In this document: positions 8,923 to 18,481 of the stretch, in pieces | Position numbering within the stretch: position 1 is the first letter of the stretch | Layout: every line of letters starts with the position of its first letter | DNA from: Streptomyces tendae | GTDB taxonomy: Bacteria; Actinomycetota; Actinomycetes; Streptomycetales; Streptomycetaceae | Direction: 5' to 3' | NCBI RefSeq assembly: GCF_014650435.1 | Contig: NZ_BMUY01000004.1 | Span: 62,001-126,000, forward strand | DNA: 64,000 nt | Translations under genes and position numbers: made by a program | The notes under the pieces: model-generated | What the model saw: the letters and a program-made list of their open reading frames with translations, nothing else | The model's database searches: none | Told to the model about the DNA's origin: nothing

Positions 8923-10227
8923 TTATCGTCGCGCTCCGGCGTCGGGCTCGTCGAAGGTGAGCCCGAGGGCCGCCACGCAGTGGTCGTACTTCTCGCGCAG
9001 CTCCTCCTCGCCGTTCCCGCCGGTGAAGATGTGCGCGACCTCGTAGCTGTAACTGTCCTGCTGGGAGAGGTCGGACAGCCGCTGGCCCTCCTCCGGCAGG
9101 ACGTGGATCCGCACGCCCGGTGTCTCCCGCTCGATCCGCGCGACCGTCTCCGGCGAGGGCACGTTGCCCACCACACCGTCCGTGAACCAGCGGTAGTACC
9201 ACTTCGCGGCCATCGCGTAGGGCCCCTTCCGCTGCGGCATGGTCGGGTCGTTGCCCAGGGCGAGAGCCAGCATGGGGTGATGGTTCGGCACCCCGTCCAC
9301 GTACTGGAACAGCTCTGCGTGCGACTGGGAGTGGCGGGGGTTGATCTCGAGTAGGCTGATCCTCTGACTGCTCGGGTCGTAGAAGTACTCCACGCTGAAG
9401 GTCGCCGAGTCGAAGCCGATGCGACGCATCACGCGCTCGGTGACGTCGTGCAACCGGTCGATCACCTGCGGGGGAAGGGTGGAAGGGTACTGGTGGCGCA
9501 GGAAGCACGCCGAATCCGGATAGTCGATGGAGTCAAGGGTGCCGTAGACGGTCACCTCTCCCTGGTGCACATAGCCCTCCACGGCGACCTGGATGCCCGA
9601 GCACTCCTCCTCGGCGAGGCACACCCGGCCGCCGACACCGTCCATCTCGGGCGGGAGGTCGATGCGCTCGAGGATGCGCTCGAAGGGGCGGCCGACGCGG
9701 GAGATGCCTTCCCGGATCTCCGCGACGGCCTTGCGGAACTCCTCGTCGTCGCCCACTCCGAAGGCGAGTTCGGAGGAGTAGGACAGCGCGGGCTTGAGCC
9801 ACATCGGGAAGCGCACGCCGTCCGGTGGACGAGGCGGGTCGGCCCGCAGGTCGACGCGGCCGAAACGCGGGTGACAGTCGGTGACCTCCCGCTGTTCGAG
9901 CCGGCTCCAGTACTTGTGCTCGCACTTGACCACCGACTCCAGGCTGGTGGTGCGGGTGCCGTAACGCTCGCCGAGGATCGGCACGAGGGTGCTGCCCGGG
10001 AAGTCCCAGTACCCCACGATGGCGTCGATGCTGCCCTCGAAGGCATCCAGCTCCCGCTGGGCCTTCTCCAGGATGTCGGGCACCGAGACCTCACCGTCCT
10101 GGAGCTCCTCCACCGTCAACAGGCCGTGGAAGCGCAGTGACTGGGCGCCCGGGACGGCCTGGAGCGTCGGCAGGTTCGCCTCGTCGAGACCAACGACGAA
10201 GACGTTCTTCACATTCTCTTCAGACAC
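8923..10227 (-). CDS. ATP-grasp domain carboxylate-amine ligase-like protein
   Basis: The 434-residue protein begins with a Rossmann-like pre-ATP-grasp domain ('VFVVGLDEANLPTLQ', 'AIVGYWDFPGS'). It then shows the ATP-grasp core: 'FPMWLKPALSYSSELAF' (ATP-binding Lys), 'VEGYVHQGEVTVYG' and the metal-binding 'LLEINPRHSQSHAEL'. It therefore should activate a carboxylate with ATP and join it to an amine or thiol. The substrate is not evident, and homologues are loosely labelled biotin-carboxylase- or dipeptide-ligase-like. GTG at 10227 follows GAGGAGAACC, a good SD; a further upstream start would read through poor coding sequence. It is the first gene of a two-gene operon with the CocE-type hydrolase. 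Confidence 0.87.
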   Translation of the reverse strand: MSEENVKNVFVVGLDEANLPTLQAVPGAQSLRFHGLLTVEELQDGEVSVPDILEKAQRELDAFEGSIDAIVGYWDFPGSTLVPILGERYGTRTTSLESVVKCEHKYWSRLEQREVTDCHPRFGRVDLRADPPRPPDGVRFPMWLKPALSYSSELAFGVGDDEEFRKAVAEIREGISRVGRPFERILERIDLPPEMDGVGGRVCLAEEECSGIQVAVEGYVHQGEVTVYGTLDSIDYPDSACFLRHQYPSTLPPQVIDRLHDVTERVMRRIGFDSATFSVEYFYDPSSQRISLLEINPRHSQSHAELFQYVDGVPNHHPMLALALGNDPTMPQRKGPYAMAAKWYYRWFTDGVVGNVPSPETVARIERETPGVRIHVLPEEGQRLSDLSQQDSYSYEVAHIFTGGNGEEELREKYDHCVAALGLTFDEPDAGARR

Positions 10228-10562
10228 GGTTCTCCTCTCAAGATCGACTGGGTACCCGTCCGCGCCCAGGACAACCTCCGGCCATCGCCGCCCGATACGT
10301 TTTTGCACCTTTCAAGCCCTTTGCCCATATGACCAGAACGTGCATATCGGCGAGGTCCGGTTCACTGGCTCGCGGAGTCCGACTCGACCGGTTCCCGCGG
10401 GGTACCGGCCCACGTACGACCGACGTGGTGCAGGCGGATCGTGGGGATTGCCGACGGGATCAGCACTGCTGCTCGGCGCGGTGACCGGGTTCGGGGTACG
10501 GGCGTCGCAGAAGGATCGCCACGGTGATGGCCTTCGACGCCTTCGGTCAGACCCGCATCCGG
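10228..10562. other. Intergenic region upstream of ATP-grasp operon
   Basis: This 335-base stretch must contain the promoter of the ATP-grasp/CocE operon and the 3' end of the AraC gene transcript. It has a locally AT-rich patch around 10295-10345 (TTTTTGCACCTTTCAAGCCC and CCCATATGACC). I could not assign a convincing -35/-10 pair. No small gene with an SD is visible. Confidence 0.4.
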
Positions 10563-11537
10563 CTACGCCCGTGCCGTCCGATCACCCGAGGCGTCGCGGT
10601 ACTGCTTGGGCGAGGAACCGACCACTCGCCGGAAGGCCGTGCTGAAGGCGCTCTCGGACTCGTAGCCGGTGGCGACGGCGAGTTGGGAGATCGAGCAGGT
10701 GTTGCGGCGCAGTGCGTCGCGGGCCAGGCTCATACGCCACTGGATCAGGTACTCCCCGGGTGGGGTGCCGAGCTGCTCCTTGAAGGCGGCGGCGAACGCC
10801 GAGCGGGACATGCGGGCGATGCCGGCCAGTTCCTGCAGGCTCCAGCGGTGTGAGACGTCGGCGTGCATGGCGCGCAGGGCCGCACCGACGCCGTCGTCAC
10901 ACAGGGCCCCCAGCCAGCCGACGGGATGGTCGGTCTGGTCGGCGTACGCGCGCAACACGTGCACGAGGAGAATCTGCACGAGGTGGTCCAGCACCAGGAC
11001 GCTGCCGACGGTGCGGTTCTTCGCCTCGGCGCTGAGCAACCGGGCTACCTGGGCGAGCTGCCGATTGCGCCAGTGGCCGGCCCTGACGTGCACGAGCCGT
11101 GGAAGCACGTCGATCAGCATCGCGGCGTTGGCCTCGTCGAACCAGAAGCGCCCACCGCACAGGCCGAAGTCCGCATCCACCTCGGCGCCGATGCGTGCCT
11201 GACCCTTCACCGCGCTCTCCCACAGAACCTGTGCCGATGTCGGTTCGACGCCGAGGGAGCTGGCCAGCCGGTACACCGGCGGTTTGACCAGCAGAAACAG
11301 GTCACCCTCGCACAGGCGCACCGGTGCGCTGTCGTCCTCGAACACCAACCAGCACTCCCCCTGATCAACGCCCCCGATCGTCACATGCTCAAACGCCTCG
11401 AAACGAAGGGCCCACGGCCCGGCCGCCCTGAGGTCTGGGTAGACCTCCGTGCGGGGCCGCAGCAGGCCGATGGCACCGGCAATCGGGTCGCTGGACCACT
11501 GCGGCGACCGATTGCTGGACGATACGTAAGACTTCAT
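10563..11537 (-). CDS. AraC family transcriptional regulator with cupin-type sensor domain
   Basis: A 324-residue regulator. The N-terminal half is an AraC-binding/cupin-6 type domain ('YPDLRAAGPWALRFEAFEH', 'CWLVFEDDSAPVRLCEGDLFLL'). The C-terminal 100 residues hold the double HTH: 'WSLQELAGIARMSRSAFAAAF' and then 'SISQLAVATGYESESAFSTAF', ending in the usual RRVVGSSPKQYR. The start is ATG at 11537 (MKSYVSSSN); the longer upstream reading runs backwards through the neighbouring SDR gene and is a shadow. It is divergent from the SDR at 11587 with only 49 bases between them, so the SDR is the likely target. The 49-base gap shows no long symmetric operator. Confidence 0.9.
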   Translation of the reverse strand: MKSYVSSSNRSPQWSSDPIAGAIGLLRPRTEVYPDLRAAGPWALRFEAFEHVTIGGVDQGECWLVFEDDSAPVRLCEGDLFLLVKPPVYRLASSLGVEPTSAQVLWESAVKGQARIGAEVDADFGLCGGRFWFDEANAAMLIDVLPRLVHVRAGHWRNRQLAQVARLLSAEAKNRTVGSVLVLDHLVQILLVHVLRAYADQTDHPVGWLGALCDDGVGAALRAMHADVSHRWSLQELAGIARMSRSAFAAAFKEQLGTPPGEYLIQWRMSLARDALRRNTCSISQLAVATGYESESAFSTAFRRVVGSSPKQYRDASGDRTARA

Positions 11538-11586
11538 GGACTTCACATTATGGATCGTACAGCCATGGGGGTTCACCATCGTTCTC

Positions 11587-12318
11587 ATGACCACGCACCA
11601 GACCGCGCTCGTCACGGGCGCCAACAAGGGCATCGGCTTCGAGACCGCCCGCCAGCTCGCCCAGCAGGGGTTCACCGTCTGGCTCGGATGCCGTGACCAA
11701 AGCCGAGGCGAAGCGGCGGCGAAGGAACTGGCCGCCGACGGTGACGTCCGCTTCGTCCGCCTGGACGTGACCGACCTCGCCAGCATCCAGGCCGCCCGGG
11801 AGCACATCGCCGAGCAGAACGGCGCCTTGGACATCCTGATCAACAACGCCGGCATCGCCCTCGGGGATCAGGAGGGCCCGCCCAGCACTGTGGGGTCCGA
11901 GACGATCAAGAAGACGCTGGACGTGAACTTCTACGGCACGCTGCACGTCACCCAGGCATTCCTGCCGCTCGTACGCAAGGCTGACGCCGGGCGCATCGTG
12001 AACCTCGGCAGCTCGATGGGCTCGCTCACCCTGCTCACCGCCCCCGAGCAGCCGCTGGCACCCTTCGGCATGAGCTACGCCTACGCCACGTCCAAGACCC
12101 TCGTAAGCACCCTCACCGGCTGGTTCGCCGCCGAGCTGAAAGACACACCAGTGAAGGTGAACTCGGTGTGCCCCGGGTTCAACGCCACCGACCTCAACGG
12201 CAACACGGGAACACAACACCCGTCCGAGGGCGCGAAGGTCGTCGTACACGCCGCCACGCTGCCCGCAGACGGCCCCAGCGGCAGCTTCTTCGACGCCGCC
12301 GGCCCGGTGAGCTGGTGA
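11587..12318 (+). CDS. SDR family NAD(P)-dependent oxidoreductase
   Basis: A 243-residue classical short-chain dehydrogenase. The cofactor motif T-G-A-N-K-G-I-G lies at about 9-16, 'LDILINNAG' near 80, and the catalytic Ser/Tyr/Lys run is 'NLGSSMGSL ... SYAYATSKTLV' (Y-A-T-S-K). The overall pattern resembles bacterial carbonyl-reductase-like SDRs that also use NADP(H) (TGANKGIG, DVNFYGTL). The substrate is unknown. ATG at 11587 is chosen because MTTHQTALVTGANKG is the usual length before the first strand. It is divergent from the AraC regulator 49 bases away, which suggests induction by that protein. The downstream DNA is decayed. Confidence 0.92.
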   Translation: MTTHQTALVTGANKGIGFETARQLAQQGFTVWLGCRDQSRGEAAAKELAADGDVRFVRLDVTDLASIQAAREHIAEQNGALDILINNAGIALGDQEGPPSTVGSETIKKTLDVNFYGTLHVTQAFLPLVRKADAGRIVNLGSSMGSLTLLTAPEQPLAPFGMSYAYATSKTLVSTLTGWFAAELKDTPVKVNSVCPGFNATDLNGNTGTQHPSEGAKVVVHAATLPADGPSGSFFDAAGPVSW

Positions 12319-12396
12319 CCTCGACGTCGTGCAGGGCCCCAGGTCGGCTGACGTGAGCGGGCGGGGCGGAGTTGTCGGTATGTCGCGCCAATCGAG

Positions 12397-13780
12397 TTGA
12401 AGACTGCCGTCCGGCCCGGTGACAGGAGGCGTCGGATCGGCTCGGCAGCTGACTTCGGGGGCTGGATCGTGGAGCTACCGGCGGCGGAGCTGGCCGAACC
12501 GTTCACCTTCGTGGCCGTTATGGACGGTGTGCTCCGGCCGGCGCCGCGACGACGCGAGCACGTGGCCTGTGCCGGCGGAGACACGGTCCTCTGTGCCGGC
12601 GAGATCAGCTACACGCGCGAGGCAGGCCGGTGGGCCGAGTCTCCCCGCTGCCCGACCGCGGCCAGGGGGGAGGCGGGTGAGGATGCGGTGCCAGGTGCCG
12701 TTTGGCTGCCATCGGCGGAAGAGGGGGTGCTGGAGTCCGCGGCCTGGGAGTTGCAGCACCGCGGCGACCCCGGCCTGACGGACCTCGTCGACCATCTCGC
12801 CGAAGTGTTCCTGGACAGTGCCGAGGCGGGCATCGTCGACGTCGCCGTGGAGACGGGTGACGCCTCCCTCCTCGCGGCGTCCGCACACCGCTGGCAGGAC
12901 ATGGTGGCCTTCCGGACCTCGCTGACCGGCGGGCTCGGCTCGCGCCAGGTGGGCGAGGTGTTCGGCGAGCGGTACGAGCTGCCGCCGGACCTGTCGTACA
13001 ACGAGACGCGCGCGTCGGCGGCGAGCATCCAGTGGAGCTGGCGGCTGCTGCTCGCCACCGGACAGGCCCGCCACGCCGACCTCATCGAGCGCACGCTGTA
13101 CAACGCGTTCGCCGCGGCGCGCTCCGCCGACGGCAGGACGTACTACAAGGGGAACCCGCTGCAACGGCGCCCCGACCACGCCGAGGCGGTGGGTGAGGTG
13201 ATCCGCGCTGCCGCGAGATCACGGTCACCGAGGCCCCCGCCGGGCCGTGGGCGCTCGCGCTGCGCGTCCCGCCGTGGAGCACGCGGACCCGGGTGGACAC
13301 GCCGGAGGAGAAGGGCCTGGCGGTCACCGCCGATGAGCAGAGGTACGCCGTGCTGCGCCGGTCGTGGCACCCCGGCGTACACCGTCGTACTGCCTGGACC
13401 TGACGCCCCGGCTGACCCTGCCGCACCCGCGGCTCGACGCCGTGCGCGGCTGCGCGGCAGTCGAACGCGGCCCGCTGGTCTACTGCTTCGAGCAGATCGA
13501 CCAGCAGGTCGGCGTCCCGGTCGACGAGCTGGCGCTCTTCCGGAACGCCGTGTTCGAGGAGGTCACACACTCCGATCTGGACGGCCTCGGCCCGACCGTC
13601 GCGCTGCGCACCCGGGCGGCAGCGGTCACGGGTGAGCACGCGGCGGGGCTCCCCTACCGCACCGCCGACGGGCCGCACGCCGCGGACACCGACGCCCCCG
13701 TCACCGCGGCGCCCTACTTCCAGTGGGACAACCGCGGCGACGGCGCGATGCGGGTGTGTATGCCGCTACTGGGCGGCTGA
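12397..13780 (+). pseudogene. Broken GH127 beta-L-arabinofuranosidase gene
   Basis: Three frames in succession carry pieces of one GH127-type gene. Around 12820-13190 the text is 'DVAVETGDASLLAA', 'LTGGLGSRQVGEVFGERYEL', 'LSYNETRASAASIQWSWRLL' and 'DLIERTLYN'. At about 13210-13375 a second frame reads 'EITVTEAPAGPWALALRVPPW' with 'YAVLRRSWHPG', and from 13380 a third gives 'LTLPHPRLDAVRGCAAVERG' and the C-terminus. There are at least two frameshifts, and a deletion removes the segment with the catalytic Cys pair. The first ~100 codons are unrecognisable. It cannot make an active arabinofuranosidase. Its 3' end overlaps the end of the intact GH95 gene by 15 bases. Confidence 0.8.
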
Positions 13781-16195
13781 CCGCAGCCGGTACCGGCCGT
13801 TCGGGCGCGTGCCGAACGACACGACGCATTCCTCCGGACGGTCGGCCTCGGCACCCTCGACCTCCACCGGGTGCGGGGTGCGGATCCGCAGCGGATTGCC
13901 GAGCAGGGAACGCACCTCGGCGTGTGCGACCCCGCCCGCCGTCCACCCCAGGTCGACCTCGAAGCCGCCGCGGGCCCGCAGACCCCGGAAGGAGCCGGAG
14001 GGCCACGCGTCGGGCAGGGCGGGCAGCAGGGCGACCTCGCCGGCGTGGCTCTGCAGGAGCATTTCGGTGATCCCGGAGGTGCCGCCGAAGTTGCCGTCGA
14101 TCTGGAAGGGCGGGTGCAGGTCGAACATGTTGGGCGCGGTGCGGGCGGGGACCAGCAGGTTGGTCAGCCGCTTGTACGCCTCGGCGCCGTCGAGCAGCCG
14201 CGCCCAGAAGTTGATCTTCCAGGCGAGTGACCATCCCGCGCCCGCCTCACCGCGCAGCTCGAGCGTACGCCGTGCCGCCGCGGCCAGTTCGGGACGGGTG
14301 CGCGGGTTGATCTCCTCACCGGGGAACAGGCCCCACAGGTGCGAGATGTGCCGGCTGCGCGAGAGTGCAGCGTCCCCTTCGTAGTCCTCCAGCCACTCCT
14401 GGATCTGACCGAGGTGACCGACCCGTGTGGGGGCGAGCCGCTTGCGTGTGGCGGAAACGGCACGCCGCATGTCCGGGTCGACGCCCAGGGCCTCGGCCGC
14501 GCCCTCGAACGCGGTGAAGAGCTGCCGCAGGATCTGCATGTCCATCGTCGGGCCGGCGCTCATGCTGACGTTCTCGCCGTCGACCTCGTGGTGGCCCACC
14601 TCGGGCGAGTGCGACGGATTGGTCACCAGGTGGCCGGACTCGGGGTCCTCCTGCAGCGTGTCGAGGAAGAACTCGACGGCGCCCTTCAGCATCGGGTAGT
14701 GCTGCCGCAGTGTGCGCTTGTCGCCGGTGTAGAGGTAGCGCTCCCAGATGATGCCCGCCAGCCAGGCACCACCGGTGGGCCAGACCCCGTAGAAGGCGAA
14801 GTCGACCGGCGCGGTGCCGCGCCAGCCGTCGGTGTTGTGGTGCACCATCCAGCCCTTGGCGCCGTACATCTTCCGCGCGGTCTCGGCACCTGTCTCGGAC
14901 AGGTCGGAGACGAGGTCGAACAGCGGGTCCCAGCACTCCGAGAGGTTGGCCGGCCCGGCGGGCCAGTAGTTCATCTCGAGATTGATGTTGAGCGTGTACT
15001 TCGACTCCCAGGCAGGATTGAGGCTGTCGTTCCAGATGCCCTGCAGATTCGCCGCGTATCCCGGGCTGCGCGAGCTGGAGATCAGCAGGTAGCGACCGTA
15101 CTGGAAGTACAGGGCGGCCAGCGACGGATCGGTGTCCGGCTGCTTGCGCGCGATGCGCTCGTCGGTGGGCAGCAGGGCGGCCTCGGAGGTACCGAGGTCG
15201 ATGTCGACCCGGCCGAAGAGCGCCGTGTAGTCCCTGATGTGCGCCTCGCGCAGCACCCGATACGGTTTGGCCGAGGCGCGCTGGAGATGGCGTCCCGCGG
15301 GCGTCTCCTGGTCGCCGTCCGCGTCGCGATAGCTGCGGTAACTCGTCCCCATGGAGATCAGCAGGGTCACCGCGTCGGCGCCGTCGACGATCAGCCGGCC
15401 TCCCTCGGTGCGCACCGTTCCGCCGTCGGCCTCCGCGCGGGCGCGGGCCTGGAAGCGCACCGCGCCCGGGCGTCCCTCCCAGGCGGTGCTGATGCCGTCG
15501 AGCCGGATGGTGGCGGCGCCGGCGGATCCGGTCGTGCTGTCCTGCGGGCTGGAGAACTCCGCCTCGAACGAGACCGAGGCACGCCGGTCGGCACTCAGCC
15601 GCATGACGACGACCTGGTCGGGCAGGCCGGCGAACACCTCACGGGTGTGACGCACCCCGTCCCTGACATAGGTCACCTTCGTGATCGCCGTGGTCAGGTC
15701 CAGCTCGCGGTGATAGTCGGTGTACTCCCCCGTGCCCGGGAACACCAGTCGCAGGTCGCCCACCGGCTGATAGGGCGCCTGTTCGCTCGGGGTGCCCATG
15801 AAGGACTCGTCGGCCAGCCGCTGCGCCGCACCCCACTGGTCGTCGAAGACCAGCCGTCTGATCTCCGGCAGCGCCTCCAGCGCACCGGTCGGGTTGTAGT
15901 CGTGCGGGCCGCCGGCCCACACACTGTCCTCGTTCAACTGCAGGCGCTCGGTGGCCACTCCGCCGAAGACCATGGCGCCGAGCCGACCGCAGCCGACCGG
16001 CAGCGCCTCCAACCACTCCTCGGCCGGGGCCCGGTACCACAGCCGCAACGGGTTGGAGCCGTGACCGGTTCCCGGCTCGCCCGGTGCGGGGTCCACCGCG
16101 TCCGGTGCGGCGTGCGCGGTACCGGCGTCCAGCGCGACCGCCGCCGCGGACGCTCCGGCCGCTGCCAGGACGTGTCGTCGGGACAACTCGGACAT
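13766..16195 (-). CDS. Secreted GH95 family glycoside hydrolase (alpha-L-fucosidase/galactosidase type)
   Basis: The 809-residue protein starts with a Tat signal ([10 protein letters not shown], hydrophobic run, AHA cleavage region near 30). The GH95 order follows: N-terminal beta domain with '[16 protein letters not shown]' and '[19 protein letters not shown]', the (alpha/alpha)6 catalytic barrel with '[21 protein letters not shown]', '[14 protein letters not shown]', 'NPSHSPE' and '[11 protein letters not shown]', then '[11 protein letters not shown]' and a C-terminal beta domain. It should release terminal alpha-L-fucose or L-galactose from plant glycans outside the cell. ATG at 16195 follows GGAGG at 7 bases. 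It is divergent from the GntR-type regulator and flanked by decayed sugar-utilisation genes. All family hallmarks look intact. Confidence 0.93.
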   Translation of the reverse strand: MSELSRRHVLAAAGASAAAVALDAGTAHAAPDAVDPAPGEPGTGHGSNPLRLWYRAPAEEWLEALPVGCGRLGAMVFGGVATERLQLNEDSVWAGGPHDYNPTGALEALPEIRRLVFDDQWGAAQRLADESFMGTPSEQAPYQPVGDLRLVFPGTGEYTDYHRELDLTTAITKVTYVRDGVRHTREVFAGLPDQVVVMRLSADRRASVSFEAEFSSPQDSTTGSAGAATIRLDGISTAWEGRPGAVRFQARARAEADGGTVRTEGGRLIVDGADAVTLLISMGTSYRSYRDADGDQETPAGRHLQRASAKPYRVLREAHIRDYTALFGRVDIDLGTSEAALLPTDERIARKQPDTDPSLAALYFQYGRYLLISSSRSPGYAANLQGIWNDSLNPAWESKYTLNINLEMNYWPAGPANLSECWDPLFDLVSDLSETGAETARKMYGAKGWMVHHNTDGWRGTAPVDFAFYGVWPTGGAWLAGIIWERYLYTGDKRTLRQHYPMLKGAVEFFLDTLQEDPESGHLVTNPSHSPEVGHHEVDGENVSMSAGPTMDMQILRQLFTAFEGAAEALGVDPDMRRAVSATRKRLAPTRVGHLGQIQEWLEDYEGDAALSRSRHISHLWGLFPGEEINPRTRPELAAAARRTLELRGEAGAGWSLAWKINFWARLLDGAEAYKRLTNLLVPARTAPNMFDLHPPFQIDGNFGGTSGITEMLLQSHAGEVALLPALPDAWPSGSFRGLRARGGFEVDLGWTAGGVAHAEVRSLLGNPLRIRTPHPVEVEGAEADRPEECVVSFGTRPNGRYRLRSAAQ

Positions 16196-16500
16196 GGGGG
16201 TGCCTCCAAGTGCGTCGTGAGAGCTGCAGTACTCGTGCTGTCGGCGCCATCGGCCCGAGTGCGACGGTGCCGGTCCCGCTCGGGAGCCCGCGCGGGACGC
16301 GGACGTGTCATGGATCCGACGTGACATCGATTTGGGGCGTGCACACCATCTAGTGGGTCACTGATCGAGCAACGATAGTTAATATGTTCGTGCCAATGTG
16401 CCGTCAATATGTGCGGCTGAACCTGAAGTTGATGACCGTCCGCGACGCCTGCGCCCAGGTGTCCGAGTCACAAGTTCGCGCATCCCAGGAGGTGCGGCGC
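16196..16500. promoter_or_regulatory. Divergent control region between GH95 and GntR-type regulator
   Basis: This 305-base gap must hold both promoters. It contains an unusually AT-rich patch at about 16365-16425, with AACGATAGTTAATATGTTCG and a second AATATGTGCG; the repeated AATATGT(T/G)CG is 29 bases apart and could be paired regulator half-sites. ACGA at 16371-16374 and TCGT at 16388-16391 also bracket a dyad. No -35/-10 pair is clear enough to assign. Confidence 0.4.
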
Positions 16501-17664
16501 ATGACCGTTCCCGATCCCCCGGCGTTCGTCCAGCTCAGTGCGGAGGACCGGGCTGCTCTGGTCGGCTCCTCGCAGCAGCCGCCCGGCGCGGTCCGGCTGC
16601 GCAGCCGCATCGTCCTGGCCTGTGCGGAGGGGCTGACCAATGCCGAGATCGCCCAGCGACTCGGGGTCAGTCCCGCCACGGTGGCCAAGTGGCGAGAGCG
16701 CTATCTGAGCCGGGGCATCGCCGGCCTGAGCGACGCCCCTCGCTCGGGGCGCCCGCGCAGCGACACCCGGCAGGAGGCGGAGGCCCAGGTCGCGGCCGTA
16801 CTCGAACAGGCCCGGGACGGCTCGCCCGTGCCCTCCACCCGCGCCCTGTCCGACGCCCTGGGCCTGTCCCAGTCGACGGTCGCCCGGATCTGGCGGGAGC
16901 AGCAGGACAAGCTGCCCGAGCCGGCCAGGCCACGCAACCGACGGCCCCGTCAGGAACCCGGCCGGGCGGGCGACGGCCCCGTTCCGGGCGCGCCCCGCGT
17001 GCCGCGCCAGTTGCTGTCCGACCATGTGTACACCCAGCTGCGCGACTGGATCGTCGGCGGGCAACTCGCCCCGGGCCGACGCCTGGTGGAGGCGGAGATC
17101 GCCCGGGGGTTCGGCACCAGCCAGGCCCCTTGCCGCGAGGCGATCAAACGGCTGGCGTACGAGGGCCTGGTCATCTCCCAGCCGCACCGCGGCACTTATG
17201 TCGCGCGGGTCTCCGAGCGACAGGCGCAGGACGTCCGGGACATCCGGGTCATGTTCGAGGAGTACGCGGCCCGCCGGGTGGCCGGCCGCCTGGACGCCGA
17301 ACACACACGGCTGCTCACCGAGGACGTTCACCGACTGCGCCGAGCCGCGGCCGAGGACGACATCGGCGCCTTCCGCGACGCCGACATGTCATTTCACCGC
17401 CATGTGTGCGAAGCTGCCCGCAACGCGGCGCTGATCCGCCTGTGGCGCATGATCGAGTCCAGCCTGTGGGACCTGCACGTCCTGGGCGACCCGCGCTACG
17501 CCGGCGGCTGGGGCGCGATGGCCGAGCACCACGCCGAACTCCTGGACGTCCTGCGCTCCGGCGATCCCGACGTCGCCGGGCCGATGTTCGCCGACCACGC
17601 CGCGGGCGAGGCAGCACGCTACCTGCCCGACCCGTCCGGGTCCGGCGCTCCGCCCGGGCCCTGA
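16501..17664 (+). CDS. Fusion regulator: IS630-type HTH domain plus FadR-type GntR regulator
   Basis: The 387-residue protein joins two DNA-binding modules. Residues about 10-145 look like the N-terminal half of IS630 transposases: 'RSRIVLACAEGLTNAEIAQR', 'SPATVAKWRERYLSRGIAGL', 'DAPRSGRPR', then a second HTH 'STRALSDALGLSQSTVARIW'. The DDE catalytic domain is absent. After a Pro/Arg-rich linker, residues about 165-235 form a GntR winged helix (DHVYTQLRDWIVGGQLAPGR), and 240-375 an all-helical FCD ligand domain with the metal-binding type 'ADMSFHRHVCEAA' and 'EHHAELLDVL'. ATG at 16501 has GGAGG upstream. It is divergent from the GH95 fucosidase and reads towards the decayed GH28, Gfo/Idh and ThuA genes, so it probably controlled this sugar island. 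Confidence 0.85.
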   Translation: MTVPDPPAFVQLSAEDRAALVGSSQQPPGAVRLRSRIVLACAEGLTNAEIAQRLGVSPATVAKWRERYLSRGIAGLSDAPRSGRPRSDTRQEAEAQVAAVLEQARDGSPVPSTRALSDALGLSQSTVARIWREQQDKLPEPARPRNRRPRQEPGRAGDGPVPGAPRVPRQLLSDHVYTQLRDWIVGGQLAPGRRLVEAEIARGFGTSQAPCREAIKRLAYEGLVISQPHRGTYVARVSERQAQDVRDIRVMFEEYAARRVAGRLDAEHTRLLTEDVHRLRRAAAEDDIGAFRDADMSFHRHVCEAARNAALIRLWRMIESSLWDLHVLGDPRYAGGWGAMAEHHAELLDVLRSGDPDVAGPMFADHAAGEAARYLPDPSGSGAPPGP

Positions 17665-17710
17665 AGCGACCGGCCACCACCTGCGCACCACTTCACCGAG
17701 GGGCAACAGC

Positions 17711-18041
17711 ATGGGTGATCCGGCACGCAGACAGCTTCTCCGCCTCGGCGCCCTCGCGGCCGCCGCCGTACCCCTGCGAGGTGACCTTCCAGTACGCCGG
17801 CGGGACGGGCGGGGAGCAGCCGGCCGAGGTGTCCGGTCTCTCGGCGGAGCGCTGGTCGGTGGGCGGCCGCTGCGAGTATCCGGTCCGTGTCCGTGCGCTG
17901 CCCGACGCACCGGTCAACGGTGTCCGCCTCGACCGGCTCACTTTCCAGGAGGCCGCGCAGGACATGCTGCTGGAGTCCGTCGGGGACCTGTCGGTGCACC
18001 GCGTGACGGTCAACGGCCGACCCGTGGGAGGTGCCGCATGA
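17711..18041 (+). pseudogene. Deleted GH28 (polygalacturonase-type) gene: signal peptide joined to C-terminal fragment
   Basis: ATG at 17711 opens a Tat-like leader (ARRQLLRLGALAAAAVPL) that loses its frame after about 22 residues. Another frame to 18041 then reads 'YPVRVRALPDAPVNGVRLDR', 'LTFQEAAQDMLLESVGDLSV' and 'HRVTVNGRPV', the last beta-helix turns of GH28 pectinases. The catalytic Asp core is missing, so a deletion of about 350 codons joined the two ends. The stop TGA overlaps the ATG of the next gene (ATGA), a relic of translational coupling. It sits 46 bases after the GntR-type regulator. Confidence 0.65.
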
Positions 18042-18466
18042 CGAAGGCCCGTCCAGCCCGTGCCGTCGTGGTGGGCACCGGTTCCGGCTCCCAGCTGTTC
18101 ACCACCGCCCGGGCGGGACGCCGGCGCTTTCGGGTGGTGGCCCTGTGCGACCCGAACCCGGCCCGGATCGCCCATCACCAGCGGCTGCTCGGTCAGGCGG
18201 GCAAACCGCAGGCCGCGGCCTGGCGTCCCGGTGACTTCGAGCGGCGGCTTCGCACCGAAGGCATCGACGAGGCCGTGGCCACCACGGTGGACGCACAGCA
18301 CGACACGTACATCGTGCCGGCGCTCGAGGCCGGATGCCGGGTGGTGACGGAGAAGCCGATGACGACCGACGCGGCCCGCTGCCGCACCATCCTGCGCACG
18401 GTCGAGGTCACCGGCGGCGACCTCGCCGTGGCCTTCAACTACCGCTACAACCCGGTGCACACGCGC
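18038..18466 (+). pseudogene. Truncated Gfo/Idh/MocA oxidoreductase
   Basis: The ATG at 18038 overlaps the previous stop. The first about 140 codons are a clear Gfo/Idh/MocA N-terminal Rossmann domain: 'AVVVGTGSGSQLF', 'FRVVALCDPNPARIAHHQ', 'IDEAVATTVDAQHDTYIVPALEAG', the catalytic-Lys motif 'VVTEKPMTT' and 'VAFNYRYNPVHTR'. Just after that point the family sequence stops and ThuA-family sequence begins in another frame, so a deletion removed the whole C-terminal substrate domain. The frame continues without homology to 18529. No enzyme activity is expected. Confidence 0.8.
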
Positions 18467-18481
18467 GCGCGACTGGACCAT

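Noticed and set aside
6860..9508. An 882-residue version of the CocE-type hydrolase.
   Set aside because: The extra 200 N-terminal residues are an alternate-frame reading of the ATP-grasp gene; GTG 8908 has the proper SD and family N-terminus.
11538..11586. A defined AraC operator in the AraC/SDR gap.
   Set aside because: The 49 bases show no convincing direct or inverted repeat, so only the divergent arrangement is reported.
16501..16950. An IS630 transposase gene.
   Set aside because: Only the N-terminal HTH half is present, no DDE domain or terminal inverted repeats occur, and the frame runs directly into a complete GntR regulator.
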